Source: Anastatus disparis
Taxonomy: Eukaryota > Arthropoda > Insecta > Hymenoptera > Eupelmidae
Reading direction: 5' to 3'
Length of the DNA: 64,000 bases
Assembly (NCBI GenBank): GCA_017163975.1
Contig: JAFFSR010000218.1
Location: 6,761,501-6,825,500, forward strand
The notes under the pieces are model-generated. The model was given only the letters and a program-made list of their open reading frames with translations. It did not search any database and was not told the origin of the DNA. Position 1 is the stretch's first letter; each line of letters opens with the position of its first letter. Position numbers and translations under genes: made by a program. This document shows, one piece after another, positions 26,704-38,846 of the stretch.

Positions 26704-26890
26704 TCAAAGCGACTACGGAGATTGGGTTAAATTCCATTCTGTGCTTTACAAATCACGCTTTATAGTTTATAAAATTTTGTGGATTTTAAAAAATGGGTGA
26801 AAATTAAAAGATCTGAAAAGTTTCATATATTAAAATTATGATTTGTAAACTAAGCAATGAAACCTAACCTTATCTGTGAAGTCGCCTTAA
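26704..26890. mobile_element. TTAA-ended inverted-repeat element, copy 5
   Basis: The left end TCAAAGCGACTACGGAGATTGGGTT is followed by CTTTACAAATCACGCTTTATA. The right end reads ATGATTTGTAAACTAAGCAATGAAACCTAACCTTATCTGTGAAGTCGCCTTAA. About 187 bp. It shares the inner GGATTTTAAA...AAAATTAAAAGATCTGAAAAGTTTCA block with copy 3, showing common descent beyond the termini. Confidence 0.85.
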
Positions 26891-28799
26891 AGTTTTTAAA
26901 AATAAATGTTAAATTCGAGATAAAATTTCAGTTGAAATTTCTACAAATGTTCGTTTATTTGAAAAATAATTAATGATTTTAACATTTAAATAGTCACTGT
27001 AATAAATGTTTATTAATCTTAATAATCTTTATGATATTTTCTCTTTTTTATGTAACTTTTTTTTCTATAAAACACATACTGCCACATCCATAAATCAATC
27101 TCAAGATATTTTATCTCTCGAGATTATCTTTTTTGCAATATCCAACAATGCAAATGCGCGCATATATAGAACTGTGCACAATAAAAACATTAACATACGC
27201 GGAAGCATAAAGAAACCTCTCCAGTGGACAAACCGCAATCATGGAAAACCACATTAAAACTGCCCACCAAGTTCAATTTTATATTTATTTATATTTTTAT
27301 TGTGTATACTAAAGAATCACGATACAAGCGTTGGATGTATATTTACAAAATTAAATGTTCGCTGCATCAAAGGGAAATAAACTTTAGAAAATATAAACGC
27401 AGACAGTTGAATCATTATTTTAATGATTTTTTTATTGAATGTTCAGTCCGAGCGTGTTGTGTATTAATAATTTATCGAATGTGAGGTAATTTTGAATAAA
27501 AAAAAGTGGAATACGATACAAAGTATAGTATAAATTTGCAATCGGATTGACGTAAATTAGAAAGTAAGAGTTTTTTATAGTATTATTTGCAATAATTGAA
27601 ATTTATATCTGATTTAATTTTAAAATTATGGAAAAATTGTCACTTCAGCGCAGCTATAAAAAATAGTATAAATAAAAAGGTTAGAAATACACTATTTTTT
27701 TTCTATGAAAACTAAATCGTTCGTGATTCCTATTTAACAAAAGCTTTTTTTTCAAATAAAATTGCGTAACTTTAACCAAACCGAAAGCAGGAAGACTTTC
27801 GAATTCGATACTAGTGGGACTTTTTAACAAGTCTAGGTCACATACAACCGCAAAATATATACCCAACCCATTCTTATTCTTCCTATATATGCTTCAAATA
27901 GCTTTTTGTTATAATAATAATTTAAACAAGGAAGAAAGAGGTTAGCTTTTTATCTTTTGCATAGTGCAATTATTAGTGTGTTAAAATTTTTATTTTAACA
28001 TTGTAAAATATGCGAATATAAGATAGTCAAACTATTTCCTTTAAATAATTCTGAACTTTTATTATAATTAAATACCATAAGAAAGTGCATTCCGTAATCC
28101 AAAGTTTCCCTTAACTATTTTATTTTCAAAAAAGATGTTTGAAAAAAATAGAAAACTTTTTTTGTTTTCATTTCTACAGAATAAAGTGCAATTTGATTTA
28201 CTGAAAATTTCTCTATAAATTTCACTATGAACTAAATACTTCATATTTTCAAGAAAATAAATTTTAATAATCACGAATATAAAAGGTTATAAAATATTCC
28301 GATACTAATCTCTATAAAACTTTCAAAGTATTTTGTTAACTTAAGATCCATTGAGGATCTTCACACATAATAAACTCACGAAAGCGGAAAACCATCTCAT
28401 CCAAACGAATTTAACAAACTTGGAAACTCCTTGTTTACAATAACAATGCATAATAAATTCTTAATTACTAAGTAAACAGAAGCCACTTTAATGATAACCT
28501 CTTAAACAAATACGGATACACATATTAAGATTTTTTTTCATCGTTCAGAATGATCAAAGATATGTAACGACAAATAGCGCCGATGATCAGTTAAGAGTAA
28601 ATCAGTTTAAGTCAATAAACCGTTTGTTCGTGCTGAAACTTTAAAAACCGTTATCAGGTCAACTTTACTATATACGGTTTAGAAAACCACAATTACGGCA
28701 TATTGAGCTTCTTTTTCCTTTTTTTTCTCTATACTACAGATAACGTTCGATTTATAAAAGAACGTCATTCTTTTCTCATCATTTTTCTCCTAACCTTTA

Positions 28800-28852
<53 letters not shown>

Positions 28853-31280
28853 AAAACCTGGAAGGCTTTTCTTGTCGTTTAAAAAAAAAGAAAGGAAAAA
28901 AAAATATTATCGCTTAGGATCTCTTTTTCTCTCCCAAGAAATTATTATCTGATAATCTCTTGGAAGCATCTTTCTTTCTTTCCTTTCTTTCTCTCACTTT
29001 TGCAATATGTATGTATATAAATGTATGTGAGCGAGGTGCTGCGAACTCGTTTGTTCCGCAGAAAGAAAGAGAGAGAGAAGAGAACTTGTACTTTTCTTAT
29101 ATACGTAGAAGGTCAAGATCCTTTTCCAAGAGTATGGTGTATATACTAGCTAATGACGATTCAGTGGATTAAAGGTTGGATTAGACGTTGAATATGTTGT
29201 ATTTTTTTTTCTTATTTCTTTGAATTCTCGTCTGATCGAAGTTAATGCAAAAAAATATATAAGAATAAGGTATAATATCGTTGCATGACAGTGTATATGT
29301 CGTTGAATTTAAAGAAATTCTAAGTTATAGGTTATCTTGTAATGATAGATTATCCAACATTACAAGAATATTTTCTGAATATTAGAAATTTTTCGTACTT
29401 CTTGCAAAAGAAAATATTTTTTTTTTTCCAGAAAAATACATGTTAACTGTAAAGGATTAAATAAAGTCTTGGAATTCAAAATACATTATCTTCTTATGAA
29501 TCCTAAATTATTTTCACACTAAAGTTGTATGAAGCGAACAAACAAACAACATAGTTTCTCAGGATTGCTGGCAAATTGCAAATTATTAAAAGTAAAGACT
29601 GGTATTATGTTTGGAATAATACAGTAAGAAAGTGTGACTAAACATTAGTGCTTTCATTAAACAAATAGAGAACTTAATTAATAATACTGTAAAATTCCTT
29701 TTTTATTTTTCGTCGTTTGATAAACATTCTTTAGTTAACCATAAATTACTAAGGTTATCTTGCATATTTCCATTGATAAAGACATCGTTAAACCAACATA
29801 TATTTCATTTCAAAACAAACAAAAATATAAAAATAAAAAAAAAGTACAAAACAATGAGTACTGGAATTCGTAAGCAAATTTTATTTACATTTTCAACTTC
29901 CTTCATTACCTTGACGGTTATATGTACATCAGGCGAGTGCGGGTGAAAGTTGTTAGAATATCTTAAAATGCAACTTACGAATACCATCCGCGATGAAACT
30001 ATAACGCGCTCTCTTCTCCGTCATTTAAAATTCATTAAAACAAGAATAAAAAGAAAAGCTAAAAGAAGGAACAAAAAAGCCAAGCAAAAAAAAAAACACT
30101 GCAAAGTTATTAACCGAAAAGTATACGTTTAAATTCCTAAGGCAAGAAGTCAATTTCGCGATTGACAATCAAGTTTCCAATTATACAATAGTAGTGCAGA
30201 GACTTAGAGAGCGTCATTTTGCAAAGGATGAAAAAAAAAATACAATCTTTCAATTTTCCATCTTTCTCATTCTTCAAGAGCTCGAGATAGATAGGATTAG
30301 AGGCGAGAAAGGAGAGAAACATTACGTCAGTATTAAAAAGCCCCGTATTGTCAAAGTGATGTAACGTGATCGTTGCAATGTTGCGCAAAAATTTAAAAAA
30401 AAAAAAAGCAAAATATAAAGCATTGCTCTGTAAAAGCAAAGAGTCTAGAGTGCTGGCAAAACTTAAATTCATAATTCTTTAACGCTATATGTATATAAGG
30501 CGCGCCTGGGTTTGTGTTTTAACTATATACATTTTTGCTTTTATTTTTTTTTTCTTCTAAAACGTATACGCCGTAACTGTAATGTGCCTTCACACTTCTT
30601 TCAACCTTTTGTTGTAATGCTTAGATTCCTTGCTGGCTTTTTTTTTCTTTCTTAATGAAACGGCTCCGTATAAAGTCTTTTGTAACTGGAGATAGAAAAG
30701 ATTTTATAAATTGTATATACATAAAGTAGTTGTTTTCTCACAGTTTTAAATTTATATGCATTTGATATTTAAGATTAAATGAAAAATAATTTGAAGTTTA
30801 AGAGAAAACTTTTCATTAAATTTAATGTGTATTTTCACACATCAATGCAATAATTTTAATTTAGAACAATCGGTTATTTATTTTTCTTTACTTTTTTTTT
30901 CTTGATCTGGTAAAAGTGGAACAAGTTTGTAACGCTTATTAATGGCGTTGTAGGTAGTAGTATGTTTTATTTATTATCTATTGAAAAGTAACGAAATGAT
31001 TAAATTATTTTATGTTTTGGTATAAGCCAATTAATTTTTTATTATATTATCGTTAAAGCAAATAACCTGCCGAACAACAATAGACAAAAATATCAATTGA
31101 TTTTTATAATTTTATAAAATATAGATAAAACTGATTAACCCTTGACTTAAGTCAACGTTCAAACTCGTTTGAAGATGTTTTCGTGATGGCGCTATAAATA
31201 AGTGAAGATTTGAAGGAGTGGGGATAAATTAGCTTCAGTAAAGGGTTAAATTAATATTTTCATTTAATGAAATGCATAAG
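26891..31280. other. No gene seen upstream of the first exon
   Basis: AT-rich sequence with short chance open frames only. A GGCGCGCC palindrome at about 30500 and a TATAAATA word at 31193 stand out, but I cannot connect either to a transcription start. Confidence 0.5.
28803..28849. repeat. (TA)n microsatellite
   Basis: About 47 uninterrupted bases of TA. The longest pure TA run in the window. Confidence 0.95.
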
Positions 31281-31453
31281 GTTAATGTCCCAATTCATAA
31301 CCATCTCCAGTAATGGTACCACCTATAACCATCATATATACCAACGTATAGCCACCACGAAAACTATTAAAATAAAATAAAGGTTTATTAGTATACGATG
31401 GTTATAACTTGTAATATCATTCTTAAGATGGTTATGTAGCTCGTGACATTAAC
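31281..31453. mobile_element. Inverted-repeat element just upstream of the first exon
   Basis: GTTAATGTC opens the element and GACATTAAC closes it. Inside, CATAACCATCT and TATAACCATC on the left recur in inverted order on the right as GATGGTTATA and AGATGGTTATG, so the arms match over about 60 bases with indels. About 173 bp with no coding capacity. A non-autonomous DNA element ending about 190 bp before the splice acceptor at 31645. Confidence 0.75.
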
Positions 31454-31645
31454 ATTACTTCCGCAAATTTATTAAAATACAAACACGAAACAAGATTATC
31501 AGGCTAAACTTGTTCAGACACAGTAGGGTGTAAAATGTATTGATAAATAGAATAAAAAAGTTGACTCAAAATAAATATGAAAATCATAAATATTAAATCG
31601 TAAAGTAAATTTTGTAATTTTTGTTGTTGTTATTGTTGATTACAG

Positions 31646-31916
31646 ATCGCTTGGCTTGTGAGGATGTTCGGTTGCGTTGCAATTAGTCGTAGTAGGCGTG
31701 CGGATTTATTAGCATTGAGGTTGCAGCAACAAGAAGCCATAAAATTGGCTCTAATAGCAGCAACCGTACTTATAAATCCAATTGGAAATGACAATGACGA
31801 GCGTGGCCGTAGGGCCGGCTAGCCTAGCAGCCCCAAATATGCTTGGCAATCCAAAAAGATATCATCTTCAACAGGGCTTAGCCCCATCGGCATCGCCCTC
31901 ACCTACACCATCTAAG
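31646..31916 (+). CDS. Exon 1 of unidentified gene (leader plus residues 1-43)
   Basis: The acceptor is TGATTACAG at 31645 and the donor TCTAAG|GTAAAT at 31917. The coding part starts at the ATG at 31788 (MTMTSVAVG...); an in-frame TAA at 31773 excludes a longer N-terminus in this frame. It ends in phase 0 with a Ser/Pro/Thr-rich stretch (SASPSPTPSK) and continues directly as GYETLSKGKK in the next exon. Positions 31646-31787 would be untranslated leader, but a second frame is open from the acceptor through an ATG at 31664 to a TAG at 31820-31822, overlapping the start of the main frame. Nothing indicates a signal peptide. The main uncertainty is the start: another first exon could exist upstream or in intron 1. 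Confidence 0.7.
31664..31822 (+). CDS. Upstream ORF of 52 codons overlapping the main start
   Basis: ATG at 31664 to TAG at 31820-31822, in the +1 frame relative to the main reading frame at 31788 and overlapping it by 35 bases. The peptide begins MFGCVAISRSRR, continues with a Leu/Gln/Ala-rich, helix-prone middle (LLALRLQQQEAIKLALIAATVL) and ends ERGRRAG. The same frame is also open up to the acceptor at 31646 (IAWLVR-), so it could be the end of an upstream coding exon. Its composition is more protein-like than other short frames here. An overlapping uORF would be expected to reduce initiation at 31788. Whether it is translated is unknown. Confidence 0.35.
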   Translation: MFGCVAISRSRRADLLALRLQQQEAIKLALIAATVLINPIGNDNDERGRRAG

Positions 31917-31971
31917 GTAAATATTTTATTTTATTTTTATTGCCATAAATACACTTTCTTACACTTGCTTA

Positions 31972-32193
31972 ACCTTTAGAAGGACGGTATGACGCTATAT
32001 GGTGTCATGCCAGCACTCTACGGGTAACGTTGTTAATCTACTGAATTTTTTTTCTAGTTTCTTAAATATTTAATTTTTTTAATTATTATAAAAACAAATA
32101 TTTTTAATATGTTTTACCTTTGGAAGGTCGTCATGACACCATGTAGCGTCATGGTGACCCTCGAAGAGTTAATATTATTAATCTATTGAATTT
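31972..32193. repeat. Pair of related near-palindromic elements
   Basis: Two diverged direct copies (31972-32050 and 32116-32193) begin ACCTTT(A/G)GAAGG and end TTAATCTA(C/T)TGAATTT. Each contains a palindromic core: ATGACGCTATATGGTGTCAT (31989-32008) and ATGACACCATGTAGCGTCAT (32133-32152). The reverse complement of the first core matches the second core at 19 of 20 bases. The first copy starts 55 bases after the exon 1 donor. Confidence 0.8.
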
Positions 32194-35100
32194 GTTACTA
32201 ATTTCTTATCACCATGTTAATACTCCAAACTCAAATTATTGATTAATAGACTTTTTTCAACTATAAATTAAAAAAAAATTAATTTTCCAGATACATATAA
32301 ATTTAGAATAAAACACACTTTTACTATTATATGTAAAATACATAATTAATCAGTCAGCGTATAATTATAATTATAATAAATATTAAAGAACTAGTAAAAT
32401 AGGGTAGTCAGGGATCTGAAAACAGTAAATATATAAATATATATCTAATCTTTTTGTGCTTAATAATTAATACATTAGTTCTTCCTTAATTTTCTTTAAA
32501 TATAAGATTACATATTTTAATCAGGTTTCTACTAATATTCTCCAATCTGAATATAATTATATAAGTTTCATTAAGATTTTCGCCAAACATTTACCTAATA
32601 TTATATCTCGAGAAAAAGTCATCTAATCAAAAACTTTTTAATAAAATATAAAAAAAAAAAAAAATAAATTCGTAAATGCAAAAACACCTGCCACTACATT
32701 ACACAACATTGTAATATTTATAATGTTTATTCAAACAAGAAACTTATATTGAGATAAGCCAAAGCGAGTTATATACCCCAAAAAAAAGTTTTTATAGTAA
32801 ACAACGCCTTCGCCTTTTTTTTCTCGATTACGATTTTATATATACCTGACGCAACAAATGTTACGCGATCTTTCTTTCTCTCTTTTATTTTTCTTAGCCA
32901 AAAACTTGAAAAAAAAAAGAAAAGAATTTCTTTCGTTAAAGCACCAAGTCTTGCCACAATAAAACTTGTTTTTTTTTGTCTTTCATTGCATTATTTATTA
33001 ATTACGCAAGGAATATATGAAGGCATGAAAAAAAGCAAAATCTTGTAATACAAGTTTTTGCAAAAGAAGAGCAAGTTTTTAAGTGAATTATAGTGTCAGT
33101 TTGTCAAATTATTAGGTTTTTAACTGAAAAATTTTTAATAAAAATTAATAAACAGGATACTTGTTCATTTAAGACTTTAATAAATGATTTCTAAGATTCT
33201 AAACGTTTCTTTATTTAAGCATCGACTGTTCAAATTATTCGAAAGTTAGCTTTATTTGAATAAAAAGAATATCGAGTCTCTTAAAATAGATACTTTCCAT
33301 AAATTTATTAAAATTGAAAAGAAAAATTGAGTAACGCCGCTAGAATAACAAAACAGATTTATAATTTAGAAACTCGAAAAAAGAGTATTATTTGAAAAGA
33401 TAATTTGTTTTTGCAATATCACAACGCTATTACATTTGATAAAAAATTTTTAATGACTTTTATGCATCATTGAATCACCGATTTTAATGAGATATAAAAG
33501 TTGATTTATGGATGAGACAAAAAAATTGATGACACGAATGACTAACATTTTATTCTAATAAGACTAGATTTTTAGTAGTATAAGAAATACAATCTTGTAA
33601 AAAAGTTATAATTTTTTAATCGAATGACATCGAAGTTCAAGTTATTTTTGTAACACATCAGTTTTATACGTATTAAGATTATTATTTTATTGATTTCATC
33701 GATGTTTAATATTTTAAGAGTTAATAAAAGATTTTAAATCGTTAATATTAAATATATTAATATTTTATAATCAATTCTAATTAATATATTAAACATATTA
33801 ATATATTATAATTAGCTTATATATTTAATTATTTAGACTTATTTTTACTATATTAATTTTTTAGTATGTTCAAATTGATTGTGGGTTTTCTCCAGATTTT
33901 TATTGCATTCGCGCATCATTAATTTTATCCATAAAAAAATTAAGTCTAAACTTTAAAATAAAAGCAGCAAGAAAAACTTAAAAAACTTATCTCAGCAATA
34001 AAATTTCAATTTTATCATAATTAAAAAACTATAAACGTAACTAAAAATTCAAACAAATCAATTAAAATAAAATTGATCAATTGACTAAAACGTCTAAATT
34101 GAAATTTAAAAAACCTCCATCATAATTTTAATAAAACTCAAAATTAACAACAAACAGCGAGGTTATAATATCATAACATTAAAACAAAACTCTTTGACGG
34201 TGTATCATTATAACCTGTAAGTAAAAGAAGTCGTAATGTAGAACTAGTTTTTTTTTCTATATACATGACGTCTAAGTCAGAAGTTTAAAAAAAATAAATC
34301 GTGAAACCCAAAGCGATTTGCGAAGGACACTCTTTTAAATAATGAGAAAGGACACGAAGCGTGGAAATCTTTGTGTGTATATGTATGCGCGTATATCTAG
34401 CTGGTTAGGTTATAGAGCAACAGCGATTACGACTGGCTAAACCAGTGATTATGACACCAGTATATACAGAGAAGCCAGCAAGTATTATAAAGTCTTACCA
34501 GAGTTGGAGGAATATTTGAGTATTAGAAAGTTTATATAAAATTTCTTTAGTTTTTTATTTTGCCATATTTTGACGTTAAAGTATGGAAATTTTCGTAGTT
34601 TATTTGTATAACTGGATTTGTAAGTTATGTGAAGTAAATTTTAGGTTAGGAAATTTTAGTGAAGATCATAGTGAAGATAAATGAAGATATGAAAATCGAG
34701 TAGACTGTACGTAGTAGTGATACAAATATTTTAAATTTTCATAAATACTAATTTTATTCGAGATTTATAATATCCTTTCATACGTGCAATTACTATAATT
34801 TATTTAATAAAATAAAGTAAATGCAGACACATAAATTTATAAATTAATAATATATGAACGCAATTATAATAATAATAATCTCATTAAATTAAAAAAAAAA
34901 ACTTTCATACAAGTCAAAATTGACAGAGAAATTTTTTTGAATTCATTGTTAAATATCATCTTTTTTTTCTCACCTAATTTTTCATCCAGCGTAACAAATA
35001 TATTTAATCTTCATATACCAACGCTATCTTATATATGCAATTTAAATCTCAAATAGCGCACAACTCGACCTTGTATATACGCGTAAGCAGAAGTTCAAGT

Positions 35101-38100
35101 GAAAAAAAAAACAAAGAAAAAAATAAAATAATAAAACAAGAAGAAGAAAAGAAAAGCGTGTGAAATGGCAGTGAAACTCGCCGAAAAGTTATATAGTGAA
35201 ACGTTAGTGAAATTACTTCGCTCATATACTAGAATTTCTAGCAATGAAATTATCATAATTTTAATAAAACATATATATGTATATCTTGAAGATATTAATT
35301 ATTAGGAAATGTCGACTTGCAATTAATGAAAACTCGAGAAATAAGGAAGAATTTTAAATTGTATAAACAAAAATAAAAAAAAAGGTCATAAATATAGATG
35401 TTGATATATATAGGAATAACGAAAAAAAGCGAATAAATATTTATGAAAAAAATAAACAAACAGCTGTACGGTTTGTTGTAATCCGCGAGAAAGTGTTGAG
35501 CTCATAAATAAATAATAATTACAAGTTTGTAACACTTTCTAAAAAAATAAAATATGAAAACTAAAATTGTTTAATAATAACTAATATATTTAATATCTTC
35601 AACTTATTACTTTTTTAAATCTTTTTTTTTTAAATTTTATATTTGAAATCAAACAATATAAAGTTGACGTAACACTATAAGCGAATAAAACTCATTAAAT
35701 TTTCTAAGTCAAACGTATAACTGTAAAAATATTTTCATGAACTCCCACATCGAATCGATTCTCTCTTTAATTAAACAGATGCTACTCCTTTAAAGCACAA
35801 TAAAAGGATATCTCTCTGTATTAGGTTGTACCTTCTTTCTTTTCTTTCTTTCTTTTTTTTTTAAGTTGAAACGAATTGTGTAATGCGGTAAAAGTACAAT
35901 GGAATTAAAATCTAACGGTCTTTTGCTCTCGATTTATCAACAAAAGTTAACTAAACTAGTACAAATGAAACGTTTAATAAATGCTATTAATTAATGTATT
36001 CTAAGAAATAAATAAATAAAAAATATATACTAAGAATGATTTTTATTTTTTATGTAATTATTTATGCCTTTGAGTAATTATCGATCAATTGAATCGATGA
36101 GAAACATTAGACGTAAAAGAGAGCATAACCTTTAATAGAAAAATATTAGTTCAATCTATACGTAATATTATGATTCGAAAAAAGAAAAAAGAAATTGATT
36201 ATTTTTTCTTCAGTTCATTAAACAAACCAACATTCTATTTACAACATAACCTAGCTAACAAATTAGGATCGTTCGGATTAACATTTTTTTTTTCATTTCA
36301 CCATTTGACCAAGCTTTTACACCATAACATTAAAAAGCCGTGGGTATATGGATAATTCTTTTTAAAAAGATCCGGCATCATTGAGCGTTCGCGCGCGTAA
36401 TAACAGAGTTCCTATATGTATATACATATATAACCTATAAGAGAGCGGTAACTTCTATATACATGTACACATAACCTATAACTATATATATGCTTTAGGC
36501 TCATTAGTTGCGCTCGTTTCTCAAAAGGCTCAAAGGTCGTGGTTATAAGTTGCTGTATATATACGTAATCTTTTAAAGTAACATATATGGCTATATGCAT
36601 TGGTATTAAAAAAAAGAGATTATAAAGCGTATCCTCATTCGTACGTGAGTTTGAATTTCTTCTTATAGTCTGTGTGTTCGGGTAATCGTTAACTTTTCTT
36701 TTTTTTTTTTGCTTTGAGAATCGAATGAATTCGCACGGGCATTGGTTTTGAAGTGGGATGTTGGAATGATATATGTGAGAGCAAATCTTTAAGATGCTGT
36801 AGGTTTCATTTATCTTAATGCAAATATCGATTTTATGATTTTTCAGGTAGATTAAAAATTATTTTTTTGAACTCTAAATGTTGTTCTATTAAATTTTTTT
36901 TTATAATTTGAATGGGAATTTAATAATGAAAAAATCTTTACAATAGAAACTGGAATAGAAATATTAAATAATCGATTGCATTTGAAATGGATAAATTAAT
37001 TCAATCGACCATAGCATTAATTGTTTCTCTTAACTAATGAATAACAGATTCAAAATTTCACACCTTTTTAATAATCTATAACAACCACTAACCTATAAAT
37101 TAAAAGAAAGAATTCTTTAGTAAAAAAAAAACTAAAATAAAAAAAAACAACAAAAGCCAATAAAAAAAGTCAAGCGTTTTTTTTTATTGACCAAATCGTT
37201 TTTTTTAATACTCGTGCGGCGCCCCATTTAATTTAGCAAAACGGATAACAATCAGTGTCGTCGAACTTCAACATATAAAAAAAATAATACATATTACTAA
37301 AGAAACTTTCTAAAGTAAAGTATCATTTAATTTTTCAAGATCTTTATGAGAATCATTTATTATTGTTTTTAAAAAAAAACTATTCAGTTAACAGGTCAGT
37401 AGATTTTATACATATATTTATACGTTTATATGTATTATCCATGACAATGGACGCGTAAAAGTACAGCTACATAGTTAAATGAAGAAATGAACATTCTTTT
37501 TCTTTTCTTTCTTTCTCTTTTTCTTCTTTTATAATCTTACTCTGCATGACTGTTGAAGCAAAAGGTTTTATATATATCGCGCGTATATGTACGTTATTTT
37601 CCGCGAATAGAACAACTATATATGATCGTGAGACTTTTCTATGACTACATCATAATATGCTACGGTTGGTATCTTTTTTTTTTCTTCTTTCGCTCATGTG
37701 GGTTGTTTGTTGCTTGTTAGAGATAGCCAGGAATGAAAAAAATTCAATAGACCGGCTAAGGTTCCTGAGGTCATGAACTTGAACTTTATTTTTATTTTTT
37801 TTATTTTTATCATTATGCAAATTTTTGAATTTCACATTTTTTAGGTTATATCATCAATATTTATTTATAATGTAAAGTTGTTGTAATTAATTTCCACATT
37901 ATTTTTACAATATAATTAAATTAAATTATGTTCCAACGAAACAAACTGAAAATCTTGTCTCGATTGTTAATTTTATTAAAAATCTAAAAAGAAGTTATTT
38001 ACAACTCATTATCTTCTTTAAAAATATTCGAATTGCGTAATTTTCAATACACAATACATCAAGCTCTCCTTGCATAATTCAAAAAGTCAAAATGCCTTTC

Positions 38101-38292
38101 TCAAGAAAACAAAACTAATCAATTCTCATCTAAAAAGAATAAAAGAACAAAAAGAAAAAAAAACCTTCCTAAAATAAAATTAAAAATATAAATAATACAT
38201 AGTATAAACTTTACAGTATAAACTTTGAAAGTTCACAAAGTTCACATGTACTGCATAAGCATGTAACGACAGACATTGTTATAATTACGAAG

Positions 38293-38314
38293 ATATATAT
38301 ATATATATATATAT
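38293..38314. repeat. (AT)n microsatellite
   Basis: Eleven consecutive AT units, followed by a small GC-richer stretch (CACGACCGTAACGGGGTCCC). Confidence 0.9.
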
Positions 38315-38758
38315 TCACGACCGTAACGGGGTCCCTTCATAGGTTAAGAGAAAAGATAACCGCTAATTGCATGAAAAATACGATTGTGCCGCTACTATTA
38401 CTATTAACTTATATTATATATGTATATACACTATTATAATAACGATTAGTTTGGTAACGATGGGAAGGACCTTTAATTTTAAGCATTTCAAATAATGGAC
38501 TTTTCAAGCGTACTTAAAAAAACTTGATGAAATTTACACGCCTTCTTTTTCTTTTTTTTTTATTTTGAAAAACTTTTTTTTTTGTCTCAACTATTTATAT
38601 ACCATTCGATTAAGACGTGGTGAAAGTGACCATTGAATATTTATGGGTGGGCGTAAACTAGAATTACGGTACTCGTAGACTTTAAAAATTATCGAAAATT
38701 TAACTTACATCAAGTACAAATCCAAAGTTTATACCATTTTACAATCTTATATCAAAAA

Positions 38759-38846
38759 TTTTTTTTTGCCTCTTGGTTATATTTATATCTGCAATTGAAA
38801 ATTTCTATTAGAAATTTCATCAAGTTATAACCAAAAAAGAAAAAAA
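38759..38846. repeat. Nested hairpin
   Basis: A T9...TTGGTTATA arm (38759-38781) faces TATAACCAAAAAAGA8 (38825-38846) in inverted orientation. In the loop lies a second imperfect palindrome, GAAAATTTCTATTAGAAATTTC-type sequence at 38797-38818. Confidence 0.55.

Noticed and set aside
30137..30472. 111-codon minus-strand open frame with hydrophobic stretches
   Set aside because: The hydrophobicity comes from T-rich codons (Phe/Leu); no start context, partner exon or known family.
31193..31239. TATAAATA followed by TTCAGT, a possible core promoter
   Set aside because: The spacing of about 44 bases is too long for a canonical TATA-Inr pair, and the region lies between two inverted-repeat sequences.
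35165..35305. 46-codon ATG frame in an AGTGAAA-rich segment, possible alternative first exon
   Set aside because: The only nearby donor-like site (GTTAGT) gives a phase incompatible with exon 2, and no promoter is evident.
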